Source: Bacteroidales bacterium UBA3630 (GTDB taxonomy: Bacteria > Bacteroidota > Bacteroidia > Bacteroidales > P3). Taken from it: a stretch of 64,000 nucleotides of DNA. This document shows, one piece after another, positions 58,988-64,000 of the stretch (its first letter is position 1; each line of letters starts with the position of its first letter). Made by a program: the position numbers and the translations under genes. The DNA lies in the NCBI GenBank assembly GCA_002373995.1, contig DFLB01000026.1, positions 119,454 to 183,453 of the forward strand. Direction: 5' to 3'. The notes under the pieces are model-generated. The model was given only the letters and a program-made list of their open reading frames with translations, made no database searches and had not been told where the DNA came from.

Positions 58988-61501
58988 ATGTCACATAGAC
59001 TGCATATAACCAGGGTTTTGGCGGTGTTGCTGGCCATTTGTTGCTGCGGCGGCGTGGCGGTGGCGCAAAATCCCCATGAGCCAAGCGGCGTGGCGGATGA
59101 GCCGATACCCTTTGGGCCGAGCGACCCGAGCGTAGAGCCAGAGTGCGGGCAGTGGCAGTGGCCGGAGGTGCGGGTGCCGTGCCCGGAGGTGCAGATCAAG
59201 CAGAAACACGACCACACGCCGCTGAAGCAATATCAGGCGCAGGGATGGGACACGGTGGTGACATGCTCGCAGAAGAGCCTGATACTGTCGTGTATGCCGT
59301 ATGCGCCGGTGCAGTACTTCAACGGGCAGTATACGGTGGACACGATAGCCTACAACCCTGTCGACCCGACATTTGCGCGAGGCACGAAGATGCCCGTGAC
59401 GACAGACGACGACTTTGCCGCCGACACGATGGCGATACCGTTTCCGTTCTATTTCTTTGGCGAGCTGAAGACCTCGTTTGTGCTTGGCGCCAACGGGTTG
59501 ATCACGTTCAACGCCGATGCTGCGGGCAAGTACTGCCCGTGGAGATACACGCAGGCGCTGCCGTGGCCCGGCAACCCGAGCGGTGCGCCGCACGCGTTGG
59601 ACTGCACGGTGAACCACATGCGCGACGCCATCTACGGCATCTATGAAGACACGCACCCGATATCCTCCTACCTAAGCGGCGACCAGGGCATCTACTACGG
59701 CATACAAGGCGAGGCGCCGTGCCGCAAGATCGTATGCTCGTGGAACGGCATACCAGTCTACCCCGGGTCGCGCAACCGCAACAACCGGTGCACGTACCAG
59801 ATCGTGTGCTACGAAGGGTCGAACATCATCGAGGTGCACATCAAGCGCCGTGGCATCAACAGCAGCTGGCAGGGTGCCCACGGGCTGATAGGGATACAGA
59901 ACGCCACGGGGCAGCCGCTGACGCGCGGCGAGCAGGGCTCGACGCTGCAGTTTGTAGACACGGGCTATGCGGCCTACTACCCCACGGGTGGCAACATGCT
60001 GACGACGGCGCTCGACAGCATAGCCTTCCGGTTTACGCCGGTGGGCAACCCCAACGCCAACTTCGTGTGGTACCGCATAGAAGCCGACGGGAGCGCGGTG
60101 GAGCTTGGCAACGACGTCAGCAGCACAGAAGACTACTGCGACCCGATGGGCCACATGACGACATGCCCCACGCTGACGCTGGCCTATGTGCGACCGACGA
60201 GGACGACACGCTACGTGGCCTTCTTCCAATACACCGATGCGTCGCGCACGAACCACATCATCACCGACACCATCACGATAGGCATGGACACGGCGCACGC
60301 GCTGACCCTGCGGCCGCAGAGCGGCCGCGCGGGCGACACGGTGATGGACATCTGCTCAGGCACTGCTGCGGCGCTGATGGTGGAATACCCGCCGCTGCAG
60401 GACACCACGGAGACAGAGTTGCGCATCTGGCGGCGGCGAGGCGGCGCGGACGTGCCGTTAGCCGACACCCTGCTGCGCAAAGGAGTCCTCTATGAAGACG
60501 AGGTGGCTGGGCTGAAGCGTATGCCCGCCATCCTGACGCCCGACAGCATAGCCAGCAACCTACGGCCTGGCGACATCGACTCGGTATACATACAGCTGAA
60601 GGCCTACTTCGTCAGCGGCTGCGACGCCACGCAGCGGCTGTTAGTGCGCACGTTCCCGGCCTACGACACGGTGGTGAGGGACACCATCTGCCAAGGGGAG
60701 CGCTACCTATGGGCCCTCGACGGGCAGGAATACACGACCAGCACGACGGCGCCGCGCGTGACGCTGCCGACGATGACAGGCTGCGACTCGACGGTGCACC
60801 TGCACCTGACCGTCAGCCCGCTGAGCGAGACGGTAGACCAGCGGGAAGACTGCAAGACGGTGGTGTGGCACGGACGGAGCTACAGCGAGAGCAACCACAG
60901 CGACACGGTGCACCTGCGCAACATGGCAGGCTGCGACTCGTTAGTGCACCTCGACCTGAGCATCACGCCGCTGTCGCCGCGCATCGTGGCCGACCTGGAC
61001 CACTTCGACTTAGACCACTTAGACGTGGTGCTGACGGATGCTTCGAGCGGCGGCGGGAGCCGCCAGTGGCTGATGCCCGACGGGAGCATCAGGAGCGAGG
61101 AGACGGTGTACTACTCGATAGGGTACGAGGAAGACTCGGCGAGCTTCCTGCTGGTGGCCACGAGCCCTTACGCCTGCCGCGACACGGCGCGGCTGACGCT
61201 GCCGTTCCACAAAGAGGTGGTGTGGGCGCCGAACGCCTTCACGCCCGACAACGCGACGAGCGAGGTCAACGGGCGGTTTGCGACGGTGAGCCGCCATGTG
61301 CTGCGCGAGGAGCTGCTCATCTACAACAGGCGTGGCGAGCTGGTGTTTCACTGCGAAGAGGTGGACTGCCCGTGGGACGGCAACGACCTGAACGGACAGC
61401 CGTGCCCGCAGGGGGTGTACGTGTATATAGTGCGCTATGTGAGCACCTTCGAGCCGCAGAAGACGCAGGTGAAGAAGGGGACGGTGGCGGTGGTGAGATG
61501 A
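58988..61501 (+). CDS. Giant surface protein with T9SS type B (gliding-associated) C-terminus
   Basis: 837 residues. Signal peptide (MSHRLHITRVLAVLLAICCCGGVAVAQ), a long extracellular part, and a C-terminal gliding motility-associated (CHU_C, type B sorting) domain: VVWAPNAFTPDN ... LLIYNRRGELVFH ... CPWDGNDLNGQPCPQGVYVYIVRY. The middle contains several copies of a CDS-T-VHLHLTV type segment (TGCDSTVHLHLTVSP, AGCDSLVHLDLSITP). The function is unknown; such proteins form cell-surface or adhesion structures. The N-terminal 100 residues and the C-terminal domain are very similar to the next gene, so the two are paralogues from tandem duplication. Confidence 0.88.
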   Translation: MSHRLHITRVLAVLLAICCCGGVAVAQNPHEPSGVADEPIPFGPSDPSVEPECGQWQWPEVRVPCPEVQIKQKHDHTPLKQYQAQGWDTVVTCSQKSLILSCMPYAPVQYFNGQYTVDTIAYNPVDPTFARGTKMPVTTDDDFAADTMAIPFPFYFFGELKTSFVLGANGLITFNADAAGKYCPWRYTQALPWPGNPSGAPHALDCTVNHMRDAIYGIYEDTHPISSYLSGDQGIYYGIQGEAPCRKIVCSWNGIPVYPGSRNRNNRCTYQIVCYEGSNIIEVHIKRRGINSSWQGAHGLIGIQNATGQPLTRGEQGSTLQFVDTGYAAYYPTGGNMLTTALDSIAFRFTPVGNPNANFVWYRIEADGSAVELGNDVSSTEDYCDPMGHMTTCPTLTLAYVRPTRTTRYVAFFQYTDASRTNHIITDTITIGMDTAHALTLRPQSGRAGDTVMDICSGTAAALMVEYPPLQDTTETELRIWRRRGGADVPLADTLLRKGVLYEDEVAGLKRMPAILTPDSIASNLRPGDIDSVYIQLKAYFVSGCDATQRLLVRTFPAYDTVVRDTICQGERYLWALDGQEYTTSTTAPRVTLPTMTGCDSTVHLHLTVSPLSETVDQREDCKTVVWHGRSYSESNHSDTVHLRNMAGCDSLVHLDLSITPLSPRIVADLDHFDLDHLDVVLTDASSGGGSRQWLMPDGSIRSEETVYYSIGYEEDSASFLLVATSPYACRDTARLTLPFHKEVVWAPNAFTPDNATSEVNGRFATVSRHVLREELLIYNRRGELVFHCEEVDCPWDGNDLNGQPCPQGVYVYIVRYVSTFEPQKTQVKKGTVAVVR

Positions 61502-61533
61502 TAGTGGATAGTTGAAGAATAATATAAATAAGA

Positions 61534-61577
61534 ACAGAAAAGTATTCTTAAAAGATATGGACAGAAAAGTATTCTTA
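61534..61577 (+). repeat. 17-bp direct repeat spanning the second paralogue start
   Basis: ACAGAAAAGTATTCTTA occurs at 61534-61550 and again at 61561-61577, 27 bases apart. The second copy is codons 2-7 of the gene; the first lies in frame directly before the ATG, but with AAG where the ATG would be. Confidence 0.9.
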
Positions 61578-64000
61578 TTAGGAGTTGTGGCGCTGGTGGC
61601 GGCGATGGGCGGCCAGGCGCAGACGCACTGGAGCGAGTTCACGCCCTACGACACGTCGCGGGCGTGGATATGCGACTCGAACCTGGTATGGCCGCAGGTC
61701 ATTTCGCCGTGCCCTGAGGTGCAGATCAGGCAGAAGCACGACCACACGGCGCAGGAGCGGTATAGGGAGCGCGGATGGGACACGGCGGTCACATGCCAGC
61801 AGCGAGAGATACTGCTGTCGTGCACGCCGTATATCCCTGTGCAGTACTTCAACGGGCGCTACACCGTGGACGAGATACCCTACGACCCAGCCGACACAAC
61901 GTTCCACTTCGAGCACAACCTGCCTAACAGTGCCGACGACAAATTCTGTGCTGTCCAGGACCTGCCGACGGCCAATGCCTCCAACGGGTACCATGCCTTC
62001 CCGTTCTACTTCTTCGGGGTGAAAAAGACGGCCTTTGTTGCTGGCGGTAACGGCATCATCAGCTTCAACACAAATGCGGCCAGTCAAAGCTGTGCCTATG
62101 GAATATACGACGCATTGCCGTGGCCCAACGATAACTTCGGCACCAACATGGCAACAAGCAATGCCTCTCGACACAGAGACGCCATCTACGGTATTTTTCA
62201 AGATACAGACCCCAAATGCATAGATTCCGACCCACCGACATACTACGGTATTTGGTATGGCATTAAAGATGAGTTCCCCTGCCGTAAAATCATAGCATCA
62301 TACAACAACCTGCCTTGGTACGACTGTAGTAGCAACTTAAATCAGACCAGACAGAAATATCAGATAGTCTGCTATGAAGGTTCCAATATCATTGAGGTAC
62401 ACGTTGCGAAACGTACAGAAAACAGCTATGCGACTTGGAATCATAACGGTGTTCTTGGCATACAGAACGCTACGGGCCTGCGGCAGCGCACAGATGAAGA
62501 AGACCCCATCAAAAAGCATATAATCGACAGCAGCTATGCCGCCTACTATCCCGCGGCCTTCAAAAACGCCCCTGCGGGCAACGTAGGCACACAGACCATC
62601 ACCAACCGTGCCTGGCGCTTCACGCCGCAGGGCAAGACACATGGCGACTACGGCTGGTACCGGCTTGTGGAGCAGGGCGATACCATCATCAACGATACAC
62701 TGCCGCAGACCGACGACGGCTACAACAGCTACTTCGAGCCGATGCAGCAGGACGACCCCATCTATGACGACGACAACCCCGCCCCCTGCCCCACCCTGAC
62801 GACGGCGTATATCCGCAACATAGACACCACGACGCGGATTGTCTTCTACCTACGCTTCCAGAACGCCGAGGGGACGTGGTACAACCTTGCCGACACGGTC
62901 ACGATAGGCTACGACGCTGACAAGACGATAGACCTGCACGGCGCGGACCAGCCGGCGGGGAGCCGCACATACACCGTGTGCTCGTCGAGCGACAAAATGA
63001 TGTACTTAGACATACCGTCGGTCAACGACACGCTGGGCACGTCGTGGCGCGCCTACCGCGTGAGCATGGGCGACACCATAGACCTGGCGATCGACGATGT
63101 GTTAGAGCGGGACACCTTCGAGGTGGTAGACTCGTTGGACATCAAGCGGATGCCCATCCGGTTCAAGAACTCGATGGCCGACACGACAGAGAACAAGATA
63201 GACTCGGTGTTTCTGCAGGTGACGATGGACTTTGTGAACGGCTGCGACAGCTTTGCGACATGCCAGATGAACATCTATCCGGAGTTTGACATCACTGACA
63301 CGGTGCACAGCTGCATAGGGAAGACCTACTATTGGGACGCCAACGGGCGGACGTACTATGACCACGAGGGAGGGTTCTACACGGTGGACACCGTGTCGGC
63401 GCCAAGATGCGACAGCATCGTGCACTTAGACCTACACTTTGACTCGGTGAGGACGATACCGGTGGTGCGCGACAAGTGCGCGGAATACACGTGGACGGAA
63501 GAAGACCACGGCAACGGGCAGACGTACACGATGACCAACACGTCGACAAGGGAGCAAGACACGGTGCACGCGCTGAACGAGTGGGGCTGCGAAGACATCT
63601 ACCAGCTTCACCTGACGATATACCCCACCATATCGAAGATACACACGGACATAGACCACTTTGACTACGACCACTTGGAGGTGGAGCTGCAGGATGTGTC
63701 GGAAGGGTCAGGGGCGCGCAAATGGATACTGCCGGACCATAGCGAGAAGAGCGACGTGAGGATATACTACACGATACCGCTTGAGATGGATACGGCGACG
63801 ATCAGCTTGGTGAGTTTCAGTCCCTACGGCGACTGCACAGACACGGCGACGGTGGTGCTGCCGTTCAACAAAGAGACGATGTACCTGCCGAACGCCTTCA
63901 CGCCGGACAACACGATGGGTAACAACCTGTTCGGGTCGGTGAGCCGCAACACGCTGAAGGAAGAGATGTATATCTACAACCGGCGAGGCGAGTTGGTGTA
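61557..64000 (+). CDS. Second giant surface protein, T9SS type B, 3' end cut by window edge
   Basis: At least 814 residues with no stop before the window end. Signal peptide (MDRKVFLLGVVALVAAMGGQAQ). Same plan as the preceding gene: the CPEVQIRQKHDHT ... PVQYFNGRYTVDEI segment near the N-terminus, the segment with CDSIVHLDLHF, and the start of the sorting domain (MYLPNAFTPDN ... MYIYNRRGELVY at the edge). The region about 62010-62560 is less GC-rich than the rest and differs most from the paralogue. The missing end should hold the last 40-50 residues of the type B domain. It begins 55 bases after the first paralogue. Confidence 0.87.
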   Translation, partial: MDRKVFLLGVVALVAAMGGQAQTHWSEFTPYDTSRAWICDSNLVWPQVISPCPEVQIRQKHDHTAQERYRERGWDTAVTCQQREILLSCTPYIPVQYFNGRYTVDEIPYDPADTTFHFEHNLPNSADDKFCAVQDLPTANASNGYHAFPFYFFGVKKTAFVAGGNGIISFNTNAASQSCAYGIYDALPWPNDNFGTNMATSNASRHRDAIYGIFQDTDPKCIDSDPPTYYGIWYGIKDEFPCRKIIASYNNLPWYDCSSNLNQTRQKYQIVCYEGSNIIEVHVAKRTENSYATWNHNGVLGIQNATGLRQRTDEEDPIKKHIIDSSYAAYYPAAFKNAPAGNVGTQTITNRAWRFTPQGKTHGDYGWYRLVEQGDTIINDTLPQTDDGYNSYFEPMQQDDPIYDDDNPAPCPTLTTAYIRNIDTTTRIVFYLRFQNAEGTWYNLADTVTIGYDADKTIDLHGADQPAGSRTYTVCSSSDKMMYLDIPSVNDTLGTSWRAYRVSMGDTIDLAIDDVLERDTFEVVDSLDIKRMPIRFKNSMADTTENKIDSVFLQVTMDFVNGCDSFATCQMNIYPEFDITDTVHSCIGKTYYWDANGRTYYDHEGGFYTVDTVSAPRCDSIVHLDLHFDSVRTIPVVRDKCAEYTWTEEDHGNGQTYTMTNTSTREQDTVHALNEWGCEDIYQLHLTIYPTISKIHTDIDHFDYDHLEVELQDVSEGSGARKWILPDHSEKSDVRIYYTIPLEMDTATISLVSFSPYGDCTDTATVVLPFNKETMYLPNAFTPDNTMGNNLFGSVSRNTLKEEMYIYNRRGELV

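Overview
The window is chromosomal DNA from a member of the Bacteroidota, most probably an anaerobic Bacteroidales lineage. Four things support this. Promoters have the Bacteroidota form (TTTG, about 20 bases, then TAnnTTTG, for example at 11105-11137 and 39466-39497). Several exported proteins end in type IX secretion (T9SS) sorting domains of type A or B. There is a methylmalonyl-CoA epimerase plus Na+-pumping decarboxylase operon typical of propionate-forming anaerobes. The housekeeping genes (LigA, RecF, GlyA, LpdA, GWxTD protein, PorT-like barrel) have the expected family character. The DNA is GC-rich with short gaps. No rRNA, tRNA, insertion sequence, prophage or CRISPR array was seen.

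Layout. 1-3789 (+): 3' part of peptide deformylase, a TPR lipoprotein and an 885-residue degenerate PPDK-like protein. 9393-3805 (-): dnaX (split by an in-frame amber codon), dapF, ligA and a PagL-like lipid A deacylase. 10888-9497 (-): a T9SS cargo protein. 11281-16470 (+): mce-mmdA-Cys-rich lipoprotein-oadG-biotin carrier-oadB. 16586-20709 (+): a BspA-type leucine-rich-repeat surface protein and an M20 dipeptidase. 22100-20820 (-): glyA. 22430-26794 (+): an outer-membrane protein, a Nif3-like protein, a zinc-ribbon coiled-coil protein and hutH. 39418-26846 (-): lpdA, an unknown gene, an M23 peptidase, ispH, recF, a DUF721 gene, an ABC exporter, pepA, pdxA and polA. 39419-40330 is an AT-rich, possibly origin-like gap in front of dnaA. 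40331-43292 (+): dnaA, a flavin reductase and a 2-hydroxyacid dehydrogenase. 48579-43508 (-): nadE, a GWxTD protein, an LpxL-like acyltransferase and a glycosyltransferase. 48947-57812 (+): topA, a large glycosyltransferase, a PorT-like barrel, coaD, recG, a GNAT acetyltransferase and mltG. 57836-58870 is a 58-bp minisatellite of 17 full units. 58988-64000 (+): two paralogous giant T9SS type B surface proteins, the second cut by the window edge.

How the genes work together. The mce-to-oadB operon takes (R)/(S)-methylmalonyl-CoA to propionyl-CoA while exporting Na+. DapF, IspH, MltG, the M23 peptidase, the LpxL-like enzyme, the PagL-like enzyme and two glycosyltransferases serve wall and envelope synthesis. 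LigA, PolA, DnaX, RecF, DnaA, TopA and RecG form a DNA replication and repair set.

The most unusual content is repetitive DNA. (1) Tandem heptanucleotide arrays, different in sequence at each site but always with a 7-base period, lie at many operon gene junctions and in frame inside conserved genes (ligA, pepA, a glycosyltransferase, mltG). (2) An 11-bp-period family (consensus ATGCTTAGGAT) occurs at four intergenic sites, always in the same orientation. (3) A different 11-bp-period family (CGGACCATCNN) occurs as two inverted copies of five units each, flanking the 43.5-48.6 kb block. (4) The 58-bp minisatellite. Several conserved enzymes also lack key residues or terminal segments (NadE glutaminase, PolA proofreading site, PPDK-like protein, ABC exporter, CoaD).
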